Shown here: piece by piece, positions 45,001 to 53,580 of the stretch | How positions within the stretch are numbered: the stretch's first letter is position 1 | Layout of the letters: each line of letters starts with the position of its first letter | Assembly: GCA_012861695.1 (NCBI GenBank) | Contig: JAAOOA010000056.1 | Location: 6,550,207-6,614,206, forward strand | Direction of reading: 5' to 3' | Source of the DNA: Trematomus loennbergii | Taxonomy: Eukaryota; Chordata; Actinopteri; Perciformes; Nototheniidae | Length of the DNA: 64,000 nt | The notes under the pieces: generated by a model | What the model was told of the DNA's origin: nothing | What the model saw: only the letters and a program-made list of their open reading frames with translations | Database searches by the model: none | Program-made: the position numbers and the translations under genes

Positions 45001-47464
45001 TGTAAATGGAGTCTTAACCTATTTGCAGTGTTTGAGTTTCAGGTGAACTTTCGGTAGACATTGCCGTGGGTGTGTGGTCATGCCTGGATGCTTTGTTACA
45101 TTATTTTTCCAGAAGAGTGACTTTGTGTCCTTAGGATACAGATTGTATGTAAATCACGGTCTCTTTGCTCCCTTCGCTCTAACCTCTCCCCTTCACAACA
45201 AAACAGTAACTGACATTTGAAACTGACAAACAGCATCACTTAAAAAGACACTGAAGAAGACATCTGAACATTGCCTTAGACAATCACATTAAAAAAATAA
45301 AAATAATATAACATTTTTGTATTGCCTCTGTTTCATTTTGCCAATACTTATTTTTCACAAAACCAAGTGTTACTAATGTTCCTTTTTTCATTTTCTGGTT
45401 TTATTTGTATTGCCAATATACAGTATACAATAGTCCACTTTTTTATTCACCATGTTGGGCTCCCCAGTGCAGCCACAGCTATAGCTTTAGTAAAGGTTCA
45501 GCTCCAAACCCAATTTCCCCAGCTCCATTCTCCCATCTTCAGTCAAGCGATCGTCCAATCACAAGCCAGTTTATCTCCTCCATCTACACACTCATTGCTC
45601 TCGGTCCTTATCTCACTTTGTCTTGTTATGGGACTCAGAGTTCACCTCTAGTTGCCGTTTGTTATCATTTGTATGAATTACCATTGATGCGCTTGAGTGG
45701 TGAGCCGACATTGGCACGGGGACGGAGGATTCGGGGCCTTAAGTGAAGCAAATGCCCTCATCCATCATCCCAATATAGAGCTCTCAGTGGAGCGCACCAT
45801 TGTCTGCAGCAGGCAAGCGTCCAGGAATAGCAGATGGAGGGAAAGAGAGAGATGGAGGGTAGGGCTGAGCTTATTTGTTTTCTGAGCTTTGTTTATCTGC
45901 ATCCGTGTTTTTGAAATTGATTAAATCTCTACCACCTGTGGTGTTCAGTTGTTTGAATACAGTAATTGCAGATAATGTGTTTCTGGGCAGATAAGTAGAC
46001 CGTAGAGACCCAGTACATCTGTGCTTTGGGGAACGAAAATCCTCATTTTGCAGCACAAACTGGAGGTTTTTGCTAAAGTTAATCTATTTTTATTTGATTC
46101 TCGATTATAACAAGCAGTTTTGGGTAACATTAATTTTAAAGTGTTACATTACAGTGCTACTGCAATTATACACCAACTTGTTGGTAGAGTACAAAGATTA
46201 TACCACTAGAACGACCAGTTAGTTTTAGTGCTTTCCTCCCTTTTAAGGGCACAGCAAGTGGAAGAGCAAACTGTTTTTTGAAAGGCCAAATCCCAACAAT
46301 TATTGGTAGAATGCTCATAAGTCAAAAGCAAGCTGTGATATTTGACATTGATAGCATTTATCTTTAATCAATAAACTTGGACATTTTGGACTGAGGACTG
46401 AGACATTACAAAGATGAGGAGCATCATGGCGTTGTGGAAGAGGAAGATGTATTAATTCCAATGTTATCTTTAGAAACAAGTATTCAAACTAATCAGAACA
46501 GTTCATAAATGCATAGGGTTTTATATGAGCTTACGAATGAATAGAGACACAACAGTTGATAGTGGTAACATCTCTTCCGACCACATAAACCTCTTTTGGC
46601 TTCTTCCCTTGGACAGCCATCTGAAAGCTAGCCATTGCTGTTTTGCAGCTGGAGCAGCGACTTTGAAATCCGATGTCCAAATGCAAGTACTTTGCAGTTT
46701 ATAGATGCTTATTCACAAGGCACACTTTGCTTTCCACTCGGATTCCCTTTTAACTAAAGTATTACATATAATGCACTTTGTGTTACTTTCCTCATTGCAA
46801 CAAGATAAATACAAGTATCCAAACCCATTACTTTTATCCACTAGGGCTGTCCCGAATATCATTTTTCGGGCTCCGGATATTCGGTAGTAATCAGCAGCGA
46901 ACCGCTTCAACACGTGTATTTCGGTTTATTCACGGCATTCATTTAGTTATTCTACAGTATTGCTGTTTTATAGTTATTTGTTAATGTATAACCCAATTTG
47001 TGTTCTTTGAAATTGAAAAGGATATTGCATTGTGTTTGTTACTTCGTTGCAGTTGTATATGTCTTAAGTGTAATTTGGCTTGGCTTCCTATTTTTTATGG
47101 ACATGCTTTTATTTTTGAAGGAGAGTTAACGCTGTTGACAGGAAGTTGTTGTTGCTATGGAAACAACGTGACGGAGATTAACGGAGAAAAGTCATATCTA
47201 CATATAAAGACAGAGAAAGTAAACGATAACGTTTATGCTTAAGTGTTAGCACCCCCCGAAGAGGCACAAGCTCTTACATTGATATTGGAGATTTCAATAA
47301 ATTCAATCAAAAACGAAAAACGAATATCCAAATAACGAAATTGAAACCCGAATAGTACTCGAACGAATATTCGGATATTGGGGTACAGCCCTATTATCCA
47401 CATATTTTTTAACCTTTCCTGCCTCTTTTTGTCTTTTTCTTAGGTGGCATACCTGAGACTGTGA
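14999..47464 (+). CDS. ube3d: Ubiquitin protein ligase E3D (HECT-like E3), complete, 10 coding exons
   Basis: Exons: 14999-15090, 20114-20325, 21778-21868, 24204-24423, 25264-25336, 25411-25489, 27013-27121, 28949-29115, 34582-34720, 47444-47464. They total 1,203 nt for 400 aa plus stop (human about 389), and every junction is GT-AG and in phase. Landmarks: VFLELRKRLQSGLLIVG near residues 15-31, CFHC at 118-121, VLPLPNGNW at 137-145, WCCHPDP at 152-158, CKSC at 216-219, LWLLNSDS at 293-300, and the C-terminal end SMRRMRSYEVAYLRL. UBE3D binds the E2 UBE2C, has HECT-like self-ubiquitinating activity and is related to yeast Ipa1, which is linked to mRNA 3' processing. The conserved Cys pairs may bind metal (inference). 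No inactivating change was seen. The gene is divergent from dop1a, as in human. Confidence 0.95.
15423..16031. mobile_element. hAT-type MITE, near-complete copy
   Basis: Starts CAGTTGTGGAAAGTAC and ends GTACTTCTTCCAACACTG, the terminal inverted repeats of the same family as 14430-14692. Flanking 8-mers tgtgtact and tgtatgca agree only partly. It lies in ube3d intron 1. Confidence 0.75.
16878..17150. repeat. Degraded hAT-type MITE (second copy)
   Basis: Related to 2236-2580: aaaggcaaaa, atatcattctgaatt, tcctggctgcaaa and ggtattctacaga blocks, ending with a gtgcagcact-like end. Confidence 0.55.
18133..20087. mobile_element. TTAA-type MITE family 3, copy 1, split by a fold-back element
   Basis: Left piece 18133-18148 (ttaaaggtcacctatt), right piece 19603-20087 (acctattgtgcaaaatcc to tataataggggacctttaa). 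Joined, the pieces match 22561-22821. The interruption carries a 7-bp duplication ACCTATT. A C16 run sits at 19812-19827. Confidence 0.85.
18149..19602. mobile_element. Fold-back DNA element with about 430-bp inverted repeats
   Basis: From tatgggctcagaacagtctc to the inverse gagactgttctgagcccat. The arms (about 18149-18580 and 19180-19602) are close reverse complements throughout, including gcgctgtccgga/tccggacagcgc at their inner ends. The 0.6-kb centre has a (GAA)n run at 18628-18653 and no coding sequence. Target duplication is ACCTATT (18142-18148, 19603-19609). Confidence 0.9.
20114..20325 (+). CDS. ube3d: ube3d exon 2
   Basis: 212 bp, acceptor ctctccag, donor GTAACG. It encodes residues 31-101, including LSLTLPAGVTYEPGSC and GEELHFRLRIN, a beta-rich segment aligning with the human region around IQLPAEVRLVPSSC. 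The exon begins 27 bp after the end of a TTAA-flanked MITE. Confidence 0.95.
21120..21506 (-). mobile_element. TTAA-type MITE family 2, copy 2
   Basis: Inverted copy of 9897-10283, ends TTAAAGGTGGGGTAGGTAA and acttacctaccctacctttaa. TTAA is present on both sides. It lies in ube3d intron 2. Confidence 0.85.
21778..21868 (+). CDS. ube3d: ube3d exon 3
   Basis: 91 bp, acceptor cttcacag, donor GTGAGG. It encodes ASDNVMETLRAKETYCFHCQ and then GCMTRLLEDR. It carries a Cys cluster (C118, C121, C124) equivalent to the human CxxC. Confidence 0.95.
22561..22821 (+). mobile_element. TTAA-type MITE family 3, copy 2 (intact)
   Basis: 261 bp from TTAAAGGTCACCTATTATGC to aaaataggggacctttaa. It shares catgtcttttata and gagacctataata with the split copy and shows the uninterrupted insertion site of the fold-back element. 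Confidence 0.85.
22822..24203. other. ube3d intron 3, AT-rich, nothing recognised
   Basis: Contains an A/T-rich low-complexity stretch (23590-23720). No repeat end or splice-supported exon found. Confidence 0.5.
24204..24423 (+). CDS. ube3d: ube3d exon 4
   Basis: 220 bp, acceptor cttcttcag, donor GTTTCC after AAG. It holds the most conserved block of the family, VLPLPNGNW followed by WCCHPDPFAKKLLP and DCLLGDTFLLLARD. Confidence 0.95.
25264..25336 (+). CDS. ube3d: ube3d exon 5
   Basis: 73 bp, acceptor ctctatag, donor GTATAT. It encodes ESCRRVALVSCKSCSSVLGE and AVAP, with the CxxC that matches human ICKRC before VMLGE. Confidence 0.93.
25411..25489 (+). CDS. ube3d: ube3d exon 6
   Basis: 79 bp after a 74-bp intron, acceptor tcttatag, donor GTTTTT. 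It encodes GTVKLYITQVVVE then RAEGDREPETSLN, leaving two bases that complete Arg in the next exon. Confidence 0.92.
25534..26560. mobile_element. TTAA-type MITE family 4, split by family 1
   Basis: Left piece 25534-25600 (ttaaaggggccctattgtgc, ggttcatatttgta). The right piece from 26280 (tgttcaaaaagctctttatc, cagcacctcttttcaccctc, agtctgctctgattggtta) reads on as in the common fish repeat. The right limit is uncertain. Confidence 0.6.
25602..26279. mobile_element. TTAA-type MITE family 1, copy 3 (complete)
   Basis: Ends TTAAAGGTCCCATGTCATGG and gCATGACATGGGAGCTTTAA, TTAA on both sides, inside the family 4 element. The GC-rich interior matches 5072-5588 and 12811-13535; no coding capacity is credible. 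Confidence 0.88.
27013..27121 (+). CDS. ube3d: ube3d exon 7
   Basis: 109 bp, acceptor tctgacag, donor GTAAGA. It encodes SLFLEKTIAAGLLGLSSSMS and TFHFSVQTPDGKTFLL, matching human segments RFVQSVIAQCLVQLSSARS and TFRFTIQG. Confidence 0.95.
27834..28060 (-). repeat. LINE/SINE 3'-end-like fragment with an (AATCAG)n start
   Basis: aatcagaatcagaatac followed by tttatcagtcccacagagggg reads in reverse as the 3' tail of a fish LINE ending in gattctgattct. Confidence 0.6.
28067..28566. mobile_element. hAT-type MITE
   Basis: 500 bp with ends CAGGGTGTCCGCGGGGTC and gcatataCCCTG. Subterminal ttaaaagtattaaa and gtcttaaaa blocks recur at both ends. Flanks are AT-rich, so the target duplication is unclear. 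Confidence 0.75.
28949..29115 (+). CDS. ube3d: ube3d exon 8
   Basis: 167 bp, acceptor tcctgcag, donor GTAAGC. It starts LWLLNSDSITVSVPETC, followed by an acidic/Ser-Pro-rich loop and AATVLKLLYTSC. The LWLLNSDS block is identical to human. Confidence 0.95.
29116..30147. other. ube3d intron 8, left part, nothing recognised
   Basis: A 127-aa open frame at 29530-29913 has no recognisable domain, no splice support and no family match. Confidence 0.5.
30148..32148 (+). mobile_element. Helitron/Helentron-type non-autonomous element (HINE-like) with internal 147-bp repeats
   Basis: The 5' end has TAGTGGGAATGC and a short hairpin (ggaatgctgatacagcattc). Near the 3' end the inverse GCATTCCCACTA (32108-32119) is followed by a stem-loop at 32120-32139 (gcaatttc-ttca-ggaattgc) and CTAG at 32145-32148, then T. 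Subterminal inverted repeats plus a 3' hairpin and CTAG fit Helitrons, in particular Helentron/HINE structure, whose members often carry central tandem repeats. No Rep/helicase coding sequence. It lies in ube3d intron 8. Confidence 0.7.
31190..31925. repeat. 147-bp minisatellite array with X-box palindromes (array A)
   Basis: X-box-like cores start at 31197, 31307, 31455, 31605, 31752 and 31899. The last four steps are 148, 150, 147 and 147 bp; the first unit is shortened. Monomers share ctcgccataaaacac and a cttcag block. In this copy the array reads in reverse relative to the arrays at 53 and 55-58 kb. Confidence 0.88.
32149..34581. other. ube3d intron 8, right part; one perfect hairpin
   Basis: AT-rich, with tracts of tagtcattattttt-like words at 32280-32620. 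No exon recognised apart from the hairpin listed separately. Confidence 0.5.
34047..34096. repeat. Perfect hairpin, 22-bp arms with a 6-nt loop
   Basis: aacacccaacgcacttcctg plus ga, loop tcctat, then the exact reverse complement. No matching second copy was seen in the window. Confidence 0.9.
34582..34720 (+). CDS. ube3d: ube3d exon 9
   Basis: 139 bp, acceptor gtttttcag, donor GTGAGA. It encodes DSWEANAIGHAVVLPLKVCE, then ELLQVIEDSNSTLP and SMRRMRSYE. If the donor were not used, translation would run on 15 codons to a stop (EVRRLLCYGQQMTKAC); the family C-terminus favours splicing to 47444. Confidence 0.95.
34975..35439. mobile_element. hAT-type MITE with exact 8-bp target duplication
   Basis: Ends CAGGCGTGTCAAACTCAAGG and gagtttgacacccctg. 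Flanked by ATCTAGAG at 34967-34974 and 35440-35447, the 8-bp duplication expected of hAT transposition. It is in ube3d intron 9, about 250 bp after exon 9. Confidence 0.93.
35448..43468. other. ube3d intron 9, mostly unrecognised sequence
   Basis: No exon is supported. 38785-38845 and 40230-40265 belong to the repeat also seen near 8380. 42225-42370 has a TAATTA-rich, low-CpG stretch that could be a conserved non-coding element (untested). The longest open frames have no recognisable domain. Confidence 0.45.
41230..41495 (+). repeat. 3' end of a LINE (degenerate)
   Basis: A reading KLFCLLPPGTTASGLKPPDS and the following untranslated tail (cttaatgcctgagcttgcac, cattgttaagaaaccc) are typical of the 3' end of fish Rex1/L2-like LINEs. 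Only about 270 bp remain. Confidence 0.65.
43477..44213. mobile_element. hAT-type element with exact 8-bp target duplication
   Basis: Starts CAGGGCCGGTTCTAGACATT, ends aaaaaCCGGCCCTG. GCTACCGT flanks both ends (43469-43476, 44214-44221). It contains a C12 run and a (TC)n run (43948-43963). No transposase frame remains. Confidence 0.93.
44327..45013. mobile_element. Harbinger-like element with TTA target duplication
   Basis: Ends GGCTGCCTTTACACGGGAAC and the inverse ttcccgtgtaaatggagtc, flanked by TTA (44324-44326, 45014-45016). A minus-strand frame (44671-44423, including MEDYMNYYMPN and RGLLRCFW) may be a coding remnant; the family was not identified. It carries short repeats and a 13-bp-arm palindrome near 44706-44763. 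Confidence 0.75.
45017..46841. other. ube3d intron 9, nothing recognised
   Basis: Unique-looking intron sequence. Overlapping open frames near 45322-45746 lack any recognisable domain. Confidence 0.5.
46842..47393. mobile_element. hAT-type element just upstream of the last ube3d exon
   Basis: 552 bp, ends TAGGGCTGTCCCGAATATC and tattggggtacagcccta, target duplication TTATCCAC (46834-46841, 47394-47401). Only 50 bp, including the pyrimidine tract, separate it from ube3d exon 10. Confidence 0.92.
47444..47464 (+). CDS. ube3d: ube3d exon 10, 21-nt terminal coding segment
   Basis: After a strong acceptor (tgtctttttcttag) the frame reads V-A-Y-L-R-L-stop, matching the human end V-A-F-L-K-M-stop. 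Phase 0 fits exon 9. The intron is 12.7 kb, and the acceptor lies 51 bp downstream of a hAT-like insertion. The 3' UTR continues to an unknown end; an ATTAAA is present near 47954. Confidence 0.85.
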   Translation: MAYLRL

Positions 47465-50400
47465 TGTCAAAGGGCAAATGCCAGGAGGTCAAGAATCCAC
47501 TCCTCACTCTTGGAGACTTCAAAAGGACTTTGCAGCTGAGAGAGGAACTTCTGTGAACATGTACTGTAATGTCTGCATATGTCAAAGTGACATTCTGCAC
47601 AGCTTTCCAGAAAGTATGAGAAAACGATTACTGCAGAAGTACATGCAGCGAGAGTAGCTTGTGTAGTCAAGTCAAGCTGTGGTTTCTGGCTGCTTCCATC
47701 AACATGGTAGTGTGTCATCAACTGCAAACGGATTCATGTTGAAACAGGCTTCTTTAATGTTCACGCATATCCAGTAATTGCTAAACCAGCAGGGAATGAC
47801 ATCATCAAAATAGTGTTCCATAGAATATATAATTATATCTCTGTGTAGTTTATACTTTTTATTCCGGATGTATCATAGTGGCTGAAAAGTCTGTATGTGT
47901 TTGTCCATTCATAAGCATTTTTTCTTTTTTTCTTACCGTTCTCAACTAAACAGATTAAACTGTATTTTCTTTAAAATAATCGACTGTTCTTTTCTTTTTT
48001 TCATCTGCCGTAGAGCACTCTTGGTTGATATGTGGAACATTGTTCTTGAGTTGGCTCTTGATGAAAGCTTTTTTAGAGGTACTTCAGCCCCAGGGCACAG
48101 CAGTCCATCCTCCACTTCAGTGTAATTACAGCTTTTGGAGCTAGGTGATGTTTGTCTAGTTGTGGGTTTATTTGTGTGTGCCAACAATTGATGGTATTTA
48201 TGTAACGTGCGTGGTAGCGAGAATCATTGCGAAAATGTTTGGTTAAAAAACTTTTCACATTCTCCATTTCACCATGATACGGCTGGTCAAGTAGCTCTCA
48301 CGGTGTCAAAGTACTTCTTACACATTAGTGGTTTGAATTGGATGGCCATCTCGGTCTGTCATTTTGTTTGGTTTTGAACTAAAATATCTCAACAACTATT
48401 CAATGTACTGCCACATTTAACACAGACATTCATGGTTCCCAGAAGATTAATCATATTGACTTTGTGATCCCCTGATATATCCAATAGCGCCACCACAACG
48501 TTGATATTTTTTGTTCCGAGTGAAATGCCTCCAAAATTACCAAATGGACTTCATTGAATTTGCAACACATGGTCATGGTCCTCAGAGGTTGAACTATATT
48601 TTTTTAGCTCAGGGGTTCCCAAACTCTTCCAGCTCGGAACACAAAAAATATATTTGTGTATCCTTTGGGTCCAAACATACAAAAAGGGATCAGCTGAGCC
48701 GACCAGTGTAGCAAAAGCATACACATATATTTTCTTTTAATAAGAAGAAATTAATTCACATATTCAATGTTATGGATTTTTTATCTGCCACTTGGCTACT
48801 CAATTGAAGCAGTACACAACCGATTTTGGATTATAACCCTAACTTTTGGAGACAGGTACTTTTTGTCATTTGCTAGGTCAAAGCTATTTAAATTATCCGG
48901 GGACATACAGTGCATCGGGGAGGTATTCATAACCCTTCACTTTTTACAGCCATATTTCAAAATGGATTTTGTGCCCATAGGTTATCTCTGACCAGCATTG
49001 CAGCATAATAACGTGCCTGCATTTCTATTTTTACAATCTCTTAATAGAAACATGGGACACTTTCTTTCTGCTCCTGACTGCATGCCTGAATCGGCTGAAT
49101 GCTGATGCTGCAAGTGACAATTATTTTTAAAAATACAAAGAAGTATTGTGCCCACTGAGGCAGCAAAGCAGAGAGTAAATTGCCTAATTAAATACATCCA
49201 ACGCTGAACCGTCAAGGGGTTCTCATTTCCTGTCTGCCCTTTCGCCACAAGTGCAAATGAAGTAGGCTCTAAATAACCCATTTGTTTCAAGCCCGCTGAG
49301 CAGAAGGAGCTACACATTACCGGCTGCTGTTTTAAACACACAGACAGACGCAGACACCCAGCAGCCTTGAGGAATTGCAGGCACTCTTTGTCTTTCTACC
49401 CTTGATGGACAAAGGAAGTGTCAATTAAAAGTTTTTTGGACAATACACTGCTTTCTGTTGACACTGTGCAGCTCATTCGCTTTTTCAGACGACTATCTTA
49501 TGAAAATATCAGTCTGAACAAAGGGCTAATCTATATTCAGCCTTAGTAATTACTTGCCCATTGTTGGAGGGCAGTTCTGCTTGCTTTTCTTTCGTAAATG
49601 TATACAGGACAAAAAGGGAAAGGATATCCAATTGCAGCCACTTTGAAAGCCATAGCATGATAATGATTACATTGCTTACCACATTTATAGTTTGGCCTGT
49701 CATTGTTTGGCCTGTATTTGGTCATAAACCAAAACACTTTGTAAATAAAAAAAGTTGACCCGATGGTGGCATTAGATAAAAACGACAACAAAACCAAGAT
49801 CAATTATTGTTTCACAGCAACTAATACAATAGGTTGCATGACATTTCTCACAAAACCACAAATATGAACCTAAAAATGGTATTTACTAGATAGGTGAAAA
49901 CTTTGAACTGCTGGTCGCACTAGTTTAAACGTATTTGGGTAACCAATAATTCATCTTCGTGGCACCAAGAATATCTGCACGATCTGATCAATGAGGATCC
50001 ATTTTTCCCAGAATGTAAATGTCAACGTCGTAGTGGTCAATAGGAAACATCAGCCATTGTCATCTTTTTGGAACCATGAATGTCCATTTGAAATAAACAT
50101 GGCATCCATCCAATACTTGTTGAGGTATTTCAATCTTGAACAAAATGATGGTCCCAGTAAAAAATTAAACGGGTACCAAAACGGGTAAATATATGTATCA
50201 AGAAAACATATTTAAGTTATTAAAAAGAGTTCAACTGAGAGTCAATATTTTTTCTTGGCAAGGCTGGAGTAGAATCTGAGAAAAAACATTATCCTCGAGA
50301 ACTTGGACTAGTACTAAAATAATTGCCACTCTCCTCTTCCTCAACGATATTCTTCTCATTTCAGATAAATGTCTATTAAAACAGCATATACCATCACGCA

Positions 50401-52891
50401 TATGGAGTGATCAGGTCTACGAGCGCCACAGTATGAATTTCAAATTGGATTTTCCAGGCCTTTGCCTTTGCTAATGTGTTTGATATTATTTTCGGATTAA
50501 GCGAGACAGCGATGTGTGAGATTACAAAGTTGTCCGTGGCCACTGTAGAAAGAAAGAGATCCTATTGGCAGAGGTCAAGCCATAAAGCTTGTCTCATCTC
50601 TGAGAGGAAATGAGGCATTAGATTGACTTCCCGTTTTAGTCACCCAATCCTAATGGGTCATCTATCCTGAGAATCTTGGAGTCAGTCGGCAAAAACAGGA
50701 ATCACAGAAACTACTGTATGCTCTTTTTCTTTTTCGGAGTCGCTATGGCGGTTAAAATAAAGACAAAAACATAGTATGGAAGTCAACTTTGTAATTTGTT
50801 AAAGTCTTCATAGTGTTGAAAAGGTGTAATGGTGTACAGTATTCCTTGATTTGAGAATACTGCATAACTTTACCTGCTATCTGGATCCTCCAATTTATCT
50901 TTTACTGTACTCGTTCATCTTTATTATGCAATTGAGAAGCCAAATACCTCCAATAAAAGCTGATTTGATATTCATTGAACGTATATTGCATTCTAAGATA
51001 TCCCTGTATTATTAACCATCATAAAACGTTTATGTACAAGCCATTGTTGTCAGGTATGAAATGACTTGGTGTTAAAGTTACTGCGCATGCACATTTCAAT
51101 CGTTACAAATAACCGTCAAGCAGTTTTACTCTATTAGATGAGATGGGAAGAAGGGTTTTAGTAATCAGAAGTTTGGATGTTAAGTTTTCAGAAACAAGCT
51201 GAGCAAACGTAGCCATTAGACCCCTGCACAGAATTTGGCTCCTGGGAAAAAGATCCTGAATGCTGAACAATGAAACAATCCTTATCAGGAGAAATAAAAG
51301 ACCTTCATGATCAACTAGTGATGCAGTGGCAGAAAATGACATATGTACATTTAATTTTATCGTCATTCTGTCTTCCCCTCTAGTGTCCCCAATCGTCCCA
51401 TAACTTTAACAAGCACCCACATCTCAGCCTTTCTCTCCCATATTGGCTTTCTAACAAGGCCATGGGGCATATCACGGGGGCCTTCAGGGGCTCATTAGTT
51501 TCTCCAGTGGTCTCAACAAGCTGCAGTGGCAAACTTTGAGTAAACCCCTGCCAAGCCTTCGAGCAGGCACTGGCCAGAAAGTCCACCTGCTTTAGGGGAA
51601 GATTGACACAGCTGCCTCAGCTAGCAGAAGGCAAATAAAACTACTCAAAACTGCCATCCAGAAAGCACTTTTGGAACTTATAATGCGTCTGACAGCTTAA
51701 TGATGAACAGAAAACGTACTGTCATGAGTGGCTGGTCCAATGTGAGAAGACAGTGTGAGAATGAAACTTGCCAAATGCATTAGCAACATCTCTGCTGTTT
51801 GGGTTGCAGGATACACAAACATGATGCAAAAGCTCAATTCTAACTTTGCGGGGGGGGAGGTGCAATGTTAGTTGGGCAGACAGACTGAGTTGAAAGCTGC
51901 CCTGACAGACAGCAGACGTATTGAGCTGACAGCTGACAGAGGAGATGAAGGCCCTGCTGGATGTGGGGTGTTAGAAGGCTGCTGCAGCTTGATATCTCCT
52001 CCAGCACCAAGGAAGATGAATCGACTGCTGCTTCTTAGTCTGGAGACAAAGGAGCTTTTTCATCACTGTCGGGGGGGCCAAAATGCTTATCAGCAGTTGT
52101 GTTCGCGTTTTATTATGGAAAAATAAGCAGTTAAGTTTCCTGTAGCTGTTAATCGGCCTTCCTGCGGCTGAGTGTGAGATTGCCTTCTTTAAAAAACTTG
52201 ACTCAAAATGCTTTTAACAGAAGCTGGGTGTAAAACAAAAATATTTTACTAGAGGTCACCTGGTGATGAAAGACTTAGGATATAGGTATTTTTATTATTT
52301 AGCAAAGATAGATCATTCAGAAGTGAGTGAGATGAGATCTACTGCGTACGGACCTCTGTGCTGCTGCTGCTGCTTCAGGGAGGTTTTTAAATCAGGGATG
52401 GATAGAATTGGGAACAGGAAGAGACGGAGAGGGGGATGGTAAAGACAGGGCAATCTGTCAGCACTCACGGCTAAGACAAATGATCCAATCTACACAGAGT
52501 CATGTCTCTTGCATGCCTCAATGGTGCACCAGTGCAGCTGTGGTACGGCCGTAGCCGTTTGGATCTAGAATGAAGAGCAAAGTAAAAACGATCTTTAAAA
52601 AAAGTGGATTCTTCGATGACTTTGACTTGCACGCTGCTTCATCCGCAGCCCCAGGAGACTTGATGATATAACTGTGCTGCGCAATACGCTAATGATATGA
52701 GAAACATATAAGAGAAACAGCTTATTAAAATTTGACCTGCATCAGTTCCGCATGGATATCACTTGTAGAAGACAAGAAAACCAGTTGCTAATTAAGACAT
52801 GAGTGAACTTTAAAGTAACATTTGGTATAAGAAAAAATATATCTCACTTCAAGTTAGTCAAATGAATTTTACCATAAATACAAATACAATT
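47465..52891. other. ube3d 3' UTR and intergenic sequence, no gene recognised
   Basis: About 48370-48500 (cattcatggttcccagaaga, aatagcgccacca) is a fragment of a common fish interspersed repeat. 48980-49370 and 51370-51600 are non-repetitive, GC-balanced and ORF-poor by codon pattern; either could be a conserved non-coding element, which cannot be tested here. Confidence 0.45.
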
Positions 52892-53580
52892 AAAGCTGCA
52901 AGCAGCGTTGAGCGGGTCTTCGACACTCCGCAGGCTGTTGTCCGTACGTCGACGTCAGGCAGATGTCTCGAGGACTCGGCCGTTGGCAAACGTGGGAAGT
53001 TTTAGGCCGATCGGACAATGTATTTAGGAGTTACAGCAGTATCATAAACATTGTGTTTGATGGAAAGTGATCAGTCGCCATGGCAACGGAATTTGATGAC
53101 ACCCCATAATACGCCTAGATGTGTTGAGGGCTGCATCGTTATCAAACCTGTGACGTTTTGGGCCGTTTGGAGCATGTTAACTGGAGTTATGAGAAAACCG
53201 TGTTTCACGGCGACCATGTTGTTACCATAGCAACGACATTTGACGAAATCTCAAAACTGACACATATATGTGTGTCGAGGGCTTGATGGTTAGCACACAT
53301 GGGAAATTTGAACACTTTTTACCATTTACACAGGAGTTATAGCAATATCGTGCTTAACGGCGAGGGATGCGTTGCCATGGCAACAGCTTTTGAGGAAAAC
53401 TCACTATTGTCATATTGATGTGTTGAGGGCCGGACCATTAACTGTCATCTGAAGTCTGGTGCAGTTTGGACCATTTTCCATCGAGTTATGACAACACTGT
53501 GTTTCATGGCGAGGGATCTGTCACCATGGCAACGGCATATGATGACATCCCATAATTGGCGTAGAGCTGTTCAGGGCTAG
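52892..53580 (+). mobile_element. Truncated element with 147-bp X-box repeats (array B)
   Basis: Starts taaagctgcaagcagcgttg (GCTGCAAGCAGC is self-complementary), with a unique lead shared with 55026-55150 (tgttgtccg..acgtcga, tctcgaggactcg, cgatcggacaa). X-box cores start at 53074, 53221, 53371 and 53520. It breaks off after ttcagggctagggttaagg. Confidence 0.85.
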
